64,000 nucleotides of DNA from DAOUBP01 sp964513075 (GTDB lineage Bacteria > Chloroflexota > Anaerolineae > CG2-30-64-16), in NCBI GenBank assembly GCA_964513075.1, contig CAZELR010000019.1, forward strand, positions 1 through 64,000, read 5' to 3'. Below the pieces are notes generated by a model, which was given only the letters and a program-made list of their open reading frames with translations, had not been told where the DNA came from and searched no databases. The translations under genes and the position numbers were made by a program. This document shows, in pieces, positions 25,489 to 33,589 of the stretch (positions are counted from its first letter, which is position 1; each line of letters opens with the position of its first letter).

Positions 25489-26852
25489 TGTCGCGGCAGT
25501 GTGATGGTGAAGGTTGTTCCCTGGCCTGGCTGGCTGGCAGCCGCAATCTGCCCGCCATGGGCGGCGATCAACTGGCGCGCAATGGCCAGCCCCAATCCCG
25601 CGCCTCTGCCTCCTCGGTTGCTGCCCCTGTTCCCGCGGTAGAATCGGTCGAATACGTGCGGTAGGTCTTCTGGCGAGATGCCCGATCCGGTATCGACGAC
25701 TTCGATCTGTGCTTGCTGCCCGAAGGTCCCCAAGTGTACGGTCACCTGGCCCCCGGCTGGTGTGTGGCGTAGCGCGTTGCTGAGCAGGTTGCGCAGCACC
25801 TGGGCGAGACGGTCCGTGTCGCCAAATACCTCAGGGGCCGCAGTGCTGATCAGCGCCAGCTTGATGCCTGCCGTTTCCGCGACCGGGCTGAATTGGCTCA
25901 CCGCAGCCTGGGCCAGGGCGGCCAGGTTGACCGGGCCGCGTTCCAGGCGCAGCTGTCCTGCGTCCGCCAGGGCCAGGTCGTGTAAGTCATCCACGAGGCG
26001 GGTCAACAGCCGCGTTTCATCGTACAGGCTCGCGACCTGGGTCATCTCCAGCGGATAGACGCCGTCCAGGAGGGCCTGGAGGTTCCCCTGGACGACCGTG
26101 AGCGGGGTGCGCAGCTCATGTGATACGTCTGCAATCAGGTTCTTGCGCAACGTCTCGGCTTCTGCCAGGCTGGCGGTCATCTCGTTGAAGGCAGTCCCCA
26201 GCGCGCTAATCTCGTCCTGGCCCTGCACGTGCACTCGCTGCGAGAGGTCGCCACCGGCGATGGTTTGCGCAGCGTGCGTCAGGCGTGCCAGCGGCGCGGT
26301 CAGCAGGCGGCTGACCAGCACGCCGAGGACCAGCGATAGGAGCGCAGCCAACAGCGCAGCCCAGACCAGCGACGTACGCACCTGATTCAGAAACGCCTGG
26401 CCCTGGGCGTCAAGCACTGTGTCGGCCGGTCGCACGTTCAGCAGCGTCCCGATCACCTGACCATTCAGCGTCAGGGGCAAGCCCTGTGCGAGCACATCGG
26501 TCGGGAGCACTTCACCGACCAACTCACCTGTCTTGCTGGCGACCACGCGCCCCTCGGTGTCGGCTACCGCGAGATTCGGCCCGGCCGTACCCATCATACC
26601 CCGCCCGCGGCCCATGCCGTTGCCCGGGCTGAGTTGTGCCAATACCTTGTCGATGCCCTCCCAGCTACCGTTGATCGCATAAGTGTTGGTCAGCGTCTCC
26701 GCCCAGGCCGACTGGCTCATCATGCCGCTGGCGACGACGTAGCGGCGAAACTGTTCGCCGGTGGCGCGTTGAGCCACTACGGCGACCACCCCGATGGCTG
26801 TCAGCGCGATGGCCAGGAAGGCCAGGGTCAGCTTGATCCACAGGCGGTTCAC
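25479..26852 (-). CDS. Membrane sensor histidine kinase
   Basis: A 457-residue inner-membrane kinase. It has an N-terminal membrane helix (about 8-28), an extracytoplasmic sensing part of about 120 residues with a Gly/Met/Arg-rich loop, a second helix (about 160-182), HAMP, then the dimerisation domain with the phospho-accepting histidine in DVSHELRTPL near residue 247. The ATPase has the N box LRNLLSNALRHTP, G1 VVDTGSGI and G2 GRGAGLGLAI. The ligand is unknown. It overlaps the response regulator by four bases and the pair should act together. Its last codons, PRQNL and the stop, lie in a palindromic repeat, so the natural C-terminus has been replaced or trimmed. Confidence 0.93.
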   Translation of the reverse strand: MNRLWIKLTLAFLAIALTAIGVVAVVAQRATGEQFRRYVVASGMMSQSAWAETLTNTYAINGSWEGIDKVLAQLSPGNGMGRGRGMMGTAGPNLAVADTEGRVVASKTGELVGEVLPTDVLAQGLPLTLNGQVIGTLLNVRPADTVLDAQGQAFLNQVRTSLVWAALLAALLSLVLGVLVSRLLTAPLARLTHAAQTIAGGDLSQRVHVQGQDEISALGTAFNEMTASLAEAETLRKNLIADVSHELRTPLTVVQGNLQALLDGVYPLEMTQVASLYDETRLLTRLVDDLHDLALADAGQLRLERGPVNLAALAQAAVSQFSPVAETAGIKLALISTAAPEVFGDTDRLAQVLRNLLSNALRHTPAGGQVTVHLGTFGQQAQIEVVDTGSGISPEDLPHVFDRFYRGNRGSNRGGRGAGLGLAIARQLIAAHGGQIAAASQPGQGTTFTITLPRQNL

Positions 26853-27562
26853 AGTTCGGCCCCCAGCTTATAGCCCACCCCAAACACCGTCTGGATGTAG
26901 TGCGGATGCCGCGGATCATCGCCCAGCTTGGCGCGCAGGTTTTTGATGTGGGCGTCAATGGTGCGCTCGTACCCCTCGTATGCGTCGCCCTGCACCCGAT
27001 CCAACAGATCCAACCGGGTGAAGGCGCGGCCGGGGTTGCGGAGCAGCACTGCCAGCAGGTCGAACTCGGTCGGCGTGAGATCCAACGGCCGGCCGTCGAG
27101 CGTAGCCTGGTGCCCATCGATATCGAGCACCAACGCGCCGGCCCGCAGCATTTCTGCGGTTGAGGCCCCCGCGCCGGACGTCCGGCGCAGCACCGCCCGG
27201 ATGCGGGCGACCAGCTCGCGCGGGTTGAACGGCTTGGTCATGTAGTCATCGGCGCCTAACTCCAGCCCGACAATCTTATCGGTATCTTCGATGCGTGCGG
27301 TCAGCATGATGATCGGTGTGTCGTGCTCGCCTCCGGCGCTGCCGCGCATCGTGCGGCGCAGAGTGCGGGCCACCTCCAGACCGTCGATGCCGGGCAGGCC
27401 CAGGTCGAGCACTATCAGGTCAGGTTTTTCGCGGCGCGCCTGGATCAGCGCGGTCTGCCCGTCGCCGGCCTCCACCACCGCGAAGCCGGCCTGCTCCAGG
27501 TACGAACGCACCAGCTTGACGATCTTTGCTTCGTCATCGACCACCAGGATTTTGCTGCTCAC
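26849..27562 (-). CDS. OmpR/PhoB-type response regulator
   Basis: A 237-residue DNA-binding response regulator. The receiver domain has the acidic pair in LVVDDEAKIV, the phosphorylation aspartate in LIVLDLGLPGIDG near residue 54, and the lysine in DDYMTKPFNPRELVAR. The C-terminal winged helix has LTPTEFDLLAVLLRNPGRAFTR and IKNLRAKLGDD. The start is a GTG at 27562. A promoter lies at 27595-27623. Partner kinase follows with an ATGA overlap. The neighbouring secreted protein and polyferredoxin genes, read in the same direction from separate signals, are plausible targets. Confidence 0.94.
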   Translation of the reverse strand: MSSKILVVDDEAKIVKLVRSYLEQAGFAVVEAGDGQTALIQARREKPDLIVLDLGLPGIDGLEVARTLRRTMRGSAGGEHDTPIIMLTARIEDTDKIVGLELGADDYMTKPFNPRELVARIRAVLRRTSGAGASTAEMLRAGALVLDIDGHQATLDGRPLDLTPTEFDLLAVLLRNPGRAFTRLDLLDRVQGDAYEGYERTIDAHIKNLRAKLGDDPRHPHYIQTVFGVGYKLGAEL

Positions 27563-27594
27563 GGGCCTACCTCACGTCCTATGCTGACCGTTTG

Positions 27595-27623
27595 ATTATT
27601 GCACTCTACACGCCATGCGTCAA
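27595..27623 (-). promoter_or_regulatory. Promoter of the two-component operon
   Basis: On the minus strand TTGACG (27623-27618), a 17-base spacer and AATAAT (27600-27595). The response regulator GTG start lies about 30 bases after the -10 box. Confidence 0.6.
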
Positions 27624-27683
27624 GCCCTCGATTCCTCGGGTTTCAGCGATTCAATTCCCGATCGCATAGGCGTCCCTCGCTTA

Positions 27684-27725
27684 ACTGTTGACGGGCGAGC
27701 TTCAAGAAACCCGCCCGTCAACAGT
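27684..27725. repeat. Perfect 14-bp inverted repeat after the secreted-protein gene
   Basis: ACTGTTGACGGGCG (27684-27697) pairs perfectly with CGCCCGTCAACAGT (27712-27725) around a 14-base loop. It lies 15 bases beyond the stop of the secreted protein gene. There is no T-run on either strand, so it may stabilise the 3' end rather than terminate by the intrinsic mechanism. Confidence 0.7.
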
Positions 27726-27740
27726 CACAAAAGAGGAGGT

Positions 27741-28352
27741 TTAGCGGTTCACGCCGCGGCCGCCCCGGAAGCCCTGGCCCATCATTCCATTAGGCCGGGT
27801 CTGCCCCTGCCTCATGCCGGGGCGAGTCTGCCCCTGCCCGAAGGCCGGGCCTACGGTAGTGCGCTCTACCATGGTTTGCACCTGCGTCTGCATGTGCTCG
27901 ACCATGAGGTCCATCTGCGCCTGGGTAAGCTTGCCATCGGCGACCAGTTGGGCCAGTTGGGCTTGCTTGGCGTCCAGGATGGTGCTGATCAGCGTGTCTT
28001 TGCTGATGCCCTTGGCTGCCGCAATCTGCTCCAGCGACTTGCCGGCCTGCCGCTCGGCCTGGATCTCTTCAGCGGACATGCCCAGCAGCGTTGCGACCTC
28101 TTCCGGTTGCCTGGCCCATTCAGGGGCCCCGCCCGCGGCCGCGCCGCGCCGCATCATGCCTGCTGCACCCGCGGCCATGCCACATGGGCTGTCGGTGTCC
28201 TGCGTCGCCTGGCCATTGTTCTGCGTGCGCATCCCGTTGCCCGGTCCGAAGCCCTGCGCGGTTGGGGTTGCAGGGCCGGCGGCCAACGCCGTGCTCGCTA
28301 GCAGCGCGGCCACGACGCCGACCAGAACTGCCATCAAGATGAACTTCTTCAT
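27741..28352 (-). CDS. Secreted Gly/Met-rich protein, DUF2680-like
   Basis: A 203-residue exported protein. MKKFILMAVLVGVVAALL followed by ALA-AG is a Sec signal peptide cleaved near residue 25. A low-complexity part rich in Gly, Met, Asn and Gln follows, then a helical core with two repeats of the type MSAEEIQAERQAGKSLEQIAA and ISKDTLISTIL...QLVADGKLTQAQMDLM, which resembles DUF2680/YckD-type proteins. The C-terminus is Gly/Arg/Met-rich. The periplasmic or cell-surface role is unknown; the methionines could bind metal. GGAGGG stands seven bases before ATG 28352, making this start better than the ATG five codons earlier. It lies just upstream of the two-component genes. Confidence 0.75.
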   Translation of the reverse strand: MKKFILMAVLVGVVAALLASTALAAGPATPTAQGFGPGNGMRTQNNGQATQDTDSPCGMAAGAAGMMRRGAAAGGAPEWARQPEEVATLLGMSAEEIQAERQAGKSLEQIAAAKGISKDTLISTILDAKQAQLAQLVADGKLTQAQMDLMVEHMQTQVQTMVERTTVGPAFGQGQTRPGMRQGQTRPNGMMGQGFRGGRGVNR

Positions 28353-28476
28353 TGTTGAACCCTCCATACTACTTTCTGTTTGTATCGTACACCAGCGTTT
28401 TTGCTGGCATGCCCTTACTTTACCGGATAGTTGTGAAGGCCGTGTGAATTGCCTGTGGCCCTGCGATGAAGATTTC

Positions 28477-28513
28477 GCAGGCCCGTCAGGTCTCCAAGAC
28501 CCGACAGGTCTGC
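28477..28513. repeat. Imperfect palindrome with TCTCCAAGACC core
   Basis: Two 18-base arms (28477-28494 and 28496-28513) around one C pair with four mismatches, several being G-T wobbles. The centre reads GGTCTCCAAGACC, the same architecture as at 17045-17087 and 25456-25488. It ends four bases before the stop of the 111-residue membrane protein gene. Confidence 0.65.
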
Positions 28514-28517
28514 CTCG

Positions 28518-28853
28518 CTACTGTCCCAACCGTTCTCTCAACCAGGTTCGCAGGGCGGCCGGGGAGAACATATCGCTCTCCAATGACTTGATCTGGCTGC
28601 TGCCCGGCGTGTCGGCCGGCAGGTTGAACGCGGCCAGGATCTCGGCCGGCGGTATGTTGTAGGCGGTCGCGATGTCGTCCAGCGTCATCCAACCCTTGAT
28701 CTCATCCGGGTTCGTGCCCGTGGGCGCCAGCTTTTCCCCTGACGATGTCAGCTTGCCCGACACCGACCACACGCCCGCGGCCTTCGCGCCGCCGATCACG
28801 CCGAAGAACAATACCAGGATCAACACACCATAGATGAATGGATTGACTTTCAT
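28518..28853 (-). CDS. Small membrane-anchored partner of the polyferredoxin
   Basis: A 111-residue protein with an N-terminal membrane anchor (about residues 6-25, FIYGVLILVLFFGVIGGAKA) and a soluble domain holding GWMTLDDIATAYNIPPAEIL, a helix-turn-helix-like module seen in small proteins beside NapH-type ferredoxins. No cysteine is present, so it binds no iron-sulfur cluster. GAGGAG stands eight bases before ATG 28853, 17 bases after the polyferredoxin stop, so the two are cotranscribed and probably form a complex. Function unknown. Text read upstream of 28853 in this frame is only a shadow of the ferredoxin gene. Confidence 0.7.
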   Translation of the reverse strand: MKVNPFIYGVLILVLFFGVIGGAKAAGVWSVSGKLTSSGEKLAPTGTNPDEIKGWMTLDDIATAYNIPPAEILAAFNLPADTPGSSQIKSLESDMFSPAALRTWLRERLGQ

Positions 28854-28870
28854 CGGGATACACTCCTCGT

Positions 28871-29782
28871 CTACTTTCCGAATACCGGCACGCCCAGCTT
28901 CAGCTCCAACGCACCTTCGCGTGGGCATTCGCCTACGCACTCCAGACAGCTCATGCAGTCGGCGTGCTTGATAGTGGTCGCCGTGTGAACCGGCAAGCCG
29001 ACCGGGCAGGCCTTGGTGCAGATGCCGCACGACGTACATGCCGCGGCCTCGCGCTTGAGGTAGAAGGGGCTCAGCTTGCCGACCAGTCCCGTCGCTGCGC
29101 CCAGCGGGCAGGCGTACCGGCACCAGGGGCGCTCCACGAAGAGCGAGGCGATCAGTACGATGGCCAGGATGACGGTGCCCGCGGTCAGGCTGAGTTCCAG
29201 TAGATTCCACAGCGCCGCCCAGGGATCGACATCCCGGAAGACCATGAATCCATAGGCCGCCGCGCCGAGCACGGACCAGGCGAGCACACCGTATTTCAAG
29301 AAGCGCAGGTAGCGGTCGAGCACAGCCAGCCTGGCGCCCTTGGTCTTCAGCATCTTGACTGCCTTGCGGATCGGCTTCACGCGCTTCTGGACGAGGATCG
29401 AGAAGCTGCTGATCATGTCCTGGATGAAGCCAAAGGGGCACAGCCAGCCGCAGAAGGCGTTGCGCACCAGCAGCGCGACGACCAAAGTGGCAACCAGGAG
29501 GACGACGTTGGAGAGGTGGACGTGCGATACGAATTTACCTCCCGTGGTGATGTACCTGTACAGGGTCTCTAAACCGCCCATGGGGCAGTAAGCCTCCCAC
29601 GAGGCAGTGATCGTCGCGCCCCCTTCGCCGATCAGCATGTGCCGGACCGCGATGAAGGTGATGAACAGAAATACGCCGAGCTGCGTCAGCCGGCGGAACG
29701 TGTGGTGAGACAACAAGGCTGCCAACCCCTTGCGCCGCGGCTTGACTGAGCCGGCAGTCTGTGTGCGCGATGCACCTGTCAT
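28871..29782 (-). CDS. NapH/MauN-type membrane polyferredoxin
   Basis: A 303-residue inner-membrane iron-sulfur protein of the NapH/YccM group, which passes electrons between the quinone pool and a periplasmic or membrane reductase. It has about five membrane segments, the first cysteine pair motif FCGWLCPFGFIQD (about 105), WCRYACPLGAATG (about 205), and two 4Fe-4S motifs near the end: CTSCGICTKACP and CMSCLECVGECP. GAGGAGG lies eight bases before ATG 29782; longer starts lack a ribosome site. The gene couples to the 111-residue protein. The terminal reductase is not in the window. Confidence 0.9.
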   Translation of the reverse strand: MTGASRTQTAGSVKPRRKGLAALLSHHTFRRLTQLGVFLFITFIAVRHMLIGEGGATITASWEAYCPMGGLETLYRYITTGGKFVSHVHLSNVVLLVATLVVALLVRNAFCGWLCPFGFIQDMISSFSILVQKRVKPIRKAVKMLKTKGARLAVLDRYLRFLKYGVLAWSVLGAAAYGFMVFRDVDPWAALWNLLELSLTAGTVILAIVLIASLFVERPWCRYACPLGAATGLVGKLSPFYLKREAAACTSCGICTKACPVGLPVHTATTIKHADCMSCLECVGECPREGALELKLGVPVFGK

Positions 29783-29965
29783 GAAGCAATTCCTCCTCGG
29801 TGATAGTGACATGTTGATCATAGCGGGAGGGTGCGAAGCTTTCATGCGCGAGAAGTGAAGAAGTGATGAAGATATGTCAGGGAAAGACTTCCGGAATTGT
29901 AACGCTCAGGCCGGCGTTGCATCCAATCTATAAACGACCAATTCACTGGCAAAAGGATGACACCC

Positions 29966-30367
29966 ATGAACGAGTTCGTGATTGATTTTCCGGGCGGCGC
30001 ACGCGTAGACGCCCATTTCGGCCCGTACACCGTGAAGACCGACCAGCCCCCCGCCGCTGGCGGGGAAGGCTCGGCGCCTGCGCCGTTCTCCGTGTTTCTG
30101 GCTTCCATCGGCACATGCGCCGGCATCTACGTGCTGGGCTTTTGCCGCCAACGCGGCCTGCCGACCGACGGCATCCGCCTGGTGCAGCGCATGGAGATGG
30201 ACCCGGCAACACACCTGGTAGGCAAGATTTACCTGGACATTCAGGTGCCTCCCACTTTCCCTGAGAAGTATAAGGAAGCGTTGATTCGTTCCGCCGAGCA
30301 GTGCGCGGTCAAGAAGCACCTGGAGAATCCGCCGAAGTTCGCCGTGGCGACCAGCATCGCGCAGTAA
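29966..30367 (+). CDS. OsmC-family protein
   Basis: A 133-residue cytosolic protein of the OsmC/YhfA superfamily, some members of which reduce organic hydroperoxides with two cysteines. One conserved cysteine lies in FLASIGTCAGIYVL (about residue 45) and the second in SAEQCAVKKHL (about residue 110), the right spacing for the OsmC pair. The start may be ATG 29966, which has AAAGGA at a normal distance, or ATG 29957, which nearly touches it. A strong terminator follows. It is divergent from the polyferredoxin operon. Confidence 0.9.
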   Translation: MNEFVIDFPGGARVDAHFGPYTVKTDQPPAAGGEGSAPAPFSVFLASIGTCAGIYVLGFCRQRGLPTDGIRLVQRMEMDPATHLVGKIYLDIQVPPTFPEKYKEALIRSAEQCAVKKHLENPPKFAVATSIAQ

Positions 30368-30398
30368 CGGCACAGAACGATTTTGAGAGAAAAGCACG

Positions 30399-30423
30399 GC
30401 CGGGCCCAACGGCCCGGCTTTTT
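30399..30423 (+). terminator. Strong intrinsic terminator after the OsmC gene
   Basis: Perfect 8-bp GC stem GCCGGGCC/GGCCCGGC with a 4-base loop CAAC, followed by TTTTT. An A-rich stretch before it also favours termination. Confidence 0.92.
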
Positions 30424-30514
30424 GTGCGGACAAACATATGCCAGGCGGCATCCGCTTCTTGTCGGCAAACTCATGTCCAGATGTTGAGCTTACCGGCACG
30501 ATGGGCGATGATGC

Positions 30515-31324
30515 CTAATGCCGGTAGAACCCGAAATTGTCGATCCGGTGCTGTTCGGCTAGCTGACTGAGCCGCACCGCAAGGGCGTCCCAATACGGCT
30601 TGTCTCGCGCCAGACGTCCGCACTCTGCGGCAAGCTCCGGAGTGTCTGTCTCCAGAACTCGCGCGACCCCTTGCCAATTGCCGCCGCGCGTGTTGATCGC
30701 TTCTGCGCCGATCTCATCGATGCTCCCGGATAATGCTTCGACAAGCCGATCGAGGTCGCTGATGCCCGGCAGGTAAGGACTGATGAACGCCTGTGTTCGA
30801 ATGCCATGCTCCCGCAGAGTGGTCAGCGCCCGGAGACGCCGCTCTGGAGAGGCCGCCCGGGGTTCCATCTTGTGCGCCATCTCCTCGTCCAACGTCATGA
30901 GACTCAGGCCGACCTTGCAACTCTCGAAGCGCTCGAGCAAGTCAATATCCCGCAACACCAGATCGGATTTCGTGAGGATGGATATCGGAACCTGGTGCTC
31001 CAGCAGCACCTCGAGCAGGCTGCGCGTCAGGCGATATTGTTTCTCCGCCGGCTGATAGGGATCGGTGACGCTGGAGAAGAACACCATCTCTTTGAGCGGT
31101 TCTCGCCTGCGGGCCAGTTGTCCTTGCAATACCTCCGCGGCATTGACCTTGGCATCGAGAAAGGCGCCCCAGGCCTCGGAATGCCCCGTAAATCGTTTCA
31201 TGAAGCGCGCATAGCAATACACACAGCCATGCACACAGCCGGTGTACGGATTGATCACATAGGCCGCGGCGGGCAAGCCGCTTTTCTGCAGGATGCTCGT
31301 CGCATGAACTTGTTTGGCGCTCAT
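30515..31324 (-). CDS. Radical SAM protein, SPL-like family
   Basis: A 269-residue cytosolic radical SAM enzyme. The iron-sulfur cluster cysteines are in TGCVHGCVYCYA (Cys30, Cys34, Cys37), spaced CX3CX2C. YVINPYTGC and the later VFFSSVTDPYQPAE are typical of the SPL-family/Rv2578c-like radical SAM proteins, distantly similar to spore photoproduct lyase. Real spore photoproduct lyase carries an extra conserved cysteine near the end, which I do not see, so lyase activity is doubtful. Substrate unknown. The gene stands alone on the minus strand, upstream of the OsmC terminator. Confidence 0.88.
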   Translation of the reverse strand: MSAKQVHATSILQKSGLPAAAYVINPYTGCVHGCVYCYARFMKRFTGHSEAWGAFLDAKVNAAEVLQGQLARRREPLKEMVFFSSVTDPYQPAEKQYRLTRSLLEVLLEHQVPISILTKSDLVLRDIDLLERFESCKVGLSLMTLDEEMAHKMEPRAASPERRLRALTTLREHGIRTQAFISPYLPGISDLDRLVEALSGSIDEIGAEAINTRGGNWQGVARVLETDTPELAAECGRLARDKPYWDALAVRLSQLAEQHRIDNFGFYRH

Positions 31325-31429
31325 CGTGACTCCATAGCAATATCAGCAGCGACGACCGAGCCGTAGGCGACCGCGCCAACGAGCATGGGGTTGCTGAAGG
31401 CCCGCCATCTCTCATCCCTCAAATGACCC

Positions 31430-31469
31430 GCACGATCTCACTATCGGACGATTGCACTACCGCACTATT
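31430..31469. repeat. Degenerate 8-bp tandem repeat at the end of the VOC gene
   Basis: Five 8-bp units: GCACGATC, TCACTATC, GGACGATT, GCACTACC, GCACTATT. The period is eight rather than seven, but the style is the same as in the other arrays. The TAG stop of the VOC gene (31467-31465) lies in the last unit. Confidence 0.6.
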
Positions 31470-32319
31470 CCCCCCAATCCAGTTGGCTCTCCGGGACGCC
31501 CAGCGACAGCGCATGCTTCTGAGCTGCGGCTCGTTGCTCGCGGTCGCCCTGACGGTAGACGAAGACCCGGTCGGGGAAGATCACGTACACCCGGCTCGCG
31601 GTGGATGCGTTGACGTACCAGCCTCCGGGTTTGAGCGCGCGGCTCAACGCCTGGCAGATCGCATCTGCCTGCTTGGCGTCGACCTCGAACGACAGGGCGG
31701 TCCAGGTGTCCGGCTGGTAGGGTGCCGCGTTGGTGACGTGCCACGTTTCCGTGCGGGTGATCTGCAGCAGGTCCAGGACGCCTGCATCTTGCAGGCTCTC
31801 GCCGAACACCAAGCCCTGCAGTAGTTCCTTTTCCTTGGCCCAGGCTTGCAGCTCGATGACGTTTCCTTCCGGGTCGGTGATGTAGCACCAGGTGATGCGT
31901 CCGCTGCCTGCCACGTCAAGGGTGACGACCTCTCCCACGGGCCGGCCGCCGGCTGCCAGCACCGCGGCCCGCGCCGCCGCAACATCAGTCACGCTGAAGG
32001 CCAGGTGGGCGAAGCCGAGCCGGTTGACCGCCGTGGGCGACCTGTCAGCCAGGCGGTCGTAGGAGAAGACCTCCAGCGTCGGACCCGTGTCGCCGTGGCC
32101 CGGCAGGCGGAGGTGGACCCCGGTCAGGTGCGCTCCCGGGATGCCGGTGCCCGCCTCCATGGTTGGCCCGGACAGGTCGCGTTCCGGCGGCACGCGCACG
32201 CAACCGAAGATGTTCTCATAGAAGTGGGCGAGCGCCTGCCAGTCGGCCGCGATCAGGTTGGTGTGGACATAACGGGCTTGCAGCGGCAAGGGCTGGGCCG
32301 AACCTTCAGCATCGACCAT
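31465..32319 (-). CDS. Two-domain VOC (glyoxalase/dioxygenase-fold) protein
   Basis: A 284-residue protein with two VOC modules. The first (about 10-150) begins YVHTNLIAADWQALAHFYENIFGC and carries the metal-type residues in GFAHLAFSVTDV and WCYITDPEGNVIELQ, ending with the usual conserved glutamate. The second (about 165-280) is degenerate: TETWHVTNAAPYQPDTW and YVIFPDRVFVYRQGD. Substrate unknown; the family includes glyoxalase I, extradiol dioxygenases and antibiotic-binding proteins. Its last codon and stop fall in an 8-bp repeat array. The isochorismatase-like gene lies three bases upstream on the same strand, so both are probably cotranscribed. Confidence 0.82.
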   Translation of the reverse strand: MVDAEGSAQPLPLQARYVHTNLIAADWQALAHFYENIFGCVRVPPERDLSGPTMEAGTGIPGAHLTGVHLRLPGHGDTGPTLEVFSYDRLADRSPTAVNRLGFAHLAFSVTDVAAARAAVLAAGGRPVGEVVTLDVAGSGRITWCYITDPEGNVIELQAWAKEKELLQGLVFGESLQDAGVLDLLQITRTETWHVTNAAPYQPDTWTALSFEVDAKQADAICQALSRALKPGGWYVNASTASRVYVIFPDRVFVYRQGDREQRAAAQKHALSLGVPESQLDWGE

Positions 32320-32322
32320 GCG

Positions 32323-32820
32323 CTACTCCAGGACCTGCTTCAAGGCTCCGTAGGAGATGACGTCATTGATGCCCTCGACGAAGCGGATGCGCTCCGCACT
32401 GCCGCTGGCAATCGAGTCGCGCAGGATGATGGGCGTCAGGTCAAGGTCTTGCGCCCCGCGATAGGTGGACAGGACACAGTATTCGGCGCAGAAGCCGGTG
32501 ATGATGACGGTGTCCACGCCGAGCTTGCGTAGCTCCTCCGCCAGCGGGGTCTTGTTGAAAGCGTTCCCGTAGGTCTTGTGGATGTGCAGGTCCGACTCGA
32601 GAATATCCAACTGGTCGGGCAGATCGAACCCCTCTTCGCCGGGCACGAGCTTGTCCTCGGGTTCCATGTGCTGCACGCTAATGACCGGCAGGTTCTTCTT
32701 TCTGAACAGTGCGATGGCTGCGTTGATGTACTCGATGGCGCTCTCGAGGGATTGGGTCGTGACAGGATCGAATTTGAAGAACGCTTTCTGGACATCGACG
32801 ACGAGCAGAGCTGGCTTCAT
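32323..32820 (-). CDS. Isochorismatase/nicotinamidase-like cysteine hydrolase
   Basis: A 165-residue cysteine hydrolase of the isochorismatase family. The predicted catalytic triad is Asp9 (LLVVDVQKAFF), Lys82 (HKTYGNAF) and Cys115 in the GFCAEYCV segment. Members hydrolyse amides or vinyl ethers such as nicotinamide; the small size and missing nicotinamidase zinc motif leave the substrate open. ACTCCTTTTAA upstream gives AAAGGAG on the minus strand before ATG 32820. It leads the VOC gene with a three-base gap and is divergent from plsY. Confidence 0.88.
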   Translation of the reverse strand: MKPALLVVDVQKAFFKFDPVTTQSLESAIEYINAAIALFRKKNLPVISVQHMEPEDKLVPGEEGFDLPDQLDILESDLHIHKTYGNAFNKTPLAEELRKLGVDTVIITGFCAEYCVLSTYRGAQDLDLTPIILRDSIASGSAERIRFVEGINDVISYGALKQVLE

Positions 32821-32914
32821 GTGCGACTCCTTTTAAGTGAAGTATAGCATGACTGGTGGAGGCAAGCCAGCCTCGGAGGTTGTGGGCAGAGTCGGTCGAA
32901 TCGGTACATGCTTT

Positions 32915-32944
32915 TTGATGCTCCGGGTCGCGCTGTTGTATACT
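32915..32944 (+). promoter_or_regulatory. plsY promoter giving a leaderless mRNA
   Basis: TTGATG (32915-32920), an 18-base spacer and TATACT (32939-32944). The plsY ATG is at 32951, seven bases after the -10 box, where transcription itself should begin. No Shine-Dalgarno sequence is present, which fits a leaderless message. Confidence 0.55.
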
Positions 32945-32950
32945 TGCTAA

Positions 32951-33589
32951 ATGATCATGCTCGCACTCATCTGGACCCTACTCGGTTTCCTGCTCGGTTC
33001 CCTGCCCATTTCGGTGTGGCTGGGCAAGCTGGTGCTCCGCACCGACATCCGCAGCTACGGCGATGGCAATCCCGGCGGAACCAACGTGATCCGCGCCGGC
33101 AGTCGCGGCCTGGGCGTGCTGGCGATCATCCTGGATATGCTCAAAGCTGCCGTGCCGGTGGCGCTGGCCCATTACGTCTTTCAGGTGGCCGGCTGGCCGC
33201 TTGTGCCGGTCATGCTGGCGCCCATCCTCGGGCACGCCTTTTCGCCGTTCCTCGGCTTTCGCGGCGGCAAGGCGCTGGCGTGCACGTTCGGCGCGTGGAC
33301 GGCGCTGACCGCGCCGTTCGGCCCGTTCGTCATGGGCGTCTCGGTTTTCGTGTTTTATAAGCTGTTGAACACCTCCGGCTGGGCGGCGATAGCTGCACTG
33401 CTGGCGCTCCTGGGCTTCCTCCTGACCCCTGCATTGCACTGGCGCAGCCCGGGTCTGGTTGCCGGTCTGACGCTTCCTTTGTTCGTCGCCTGGGTTGGCA
33501 CGGTGGCGATCGTTGCCTGGACGCACCGCGCTGATCTGCGACAGCGGCCCGGCCTGCGGTCGAAGGCGAGGGAGCAGCCAGGGCTATGA
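32951..33589 (+). CDS. plsY: Acyl-phosphate glycerol-3-phosphate acyltransferase
   Basis: A 212-residue inner-membrane enzyme that makes lysophosphatidate from acyl phosphate and glycerol 3-phosphate, the first step of phospholipid synthesis. Several hydrophobic segments surround the three PlsY motifs: GSLPIS at 16-21, GNPGGTN at 39-45 and GHAFSPFLGFRGGKA at 94-108. The usual alanine of GNPGATN is glycine here. The C-terminal tail is basic. It overlaps the glycosyltransferase by four bases (ATGA), suggesting joint synthesis of membrane glycolipid parts. Confidence 0.95.
   Translation: MIMLALIWTLLGFLLGSLPISVWLGKLVLRTDIRSYGDGNPGGTNVIRAGSRGLGVLAIILDMLKAAVPVALAHYVFQVAGWPLVPVMLAPILGHAFSPFLGFRGGKALACTFGAWTALTAPFGPFVMGVSVFVFYKLLNTSGWAAIAALLALLGFLLTPALHWRSPGLVAGLTLPLFVAWVGTVAIVAWTHRADLRQRPGLRSKAREQPGL

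Noticed and set aside
28854..29441. 5' extension of the 111-residue membrane protein
   Set aside because: It is an out-of-frame reading of the polyferredoxin gene; ATG 28853 has GAGGAG upstream.
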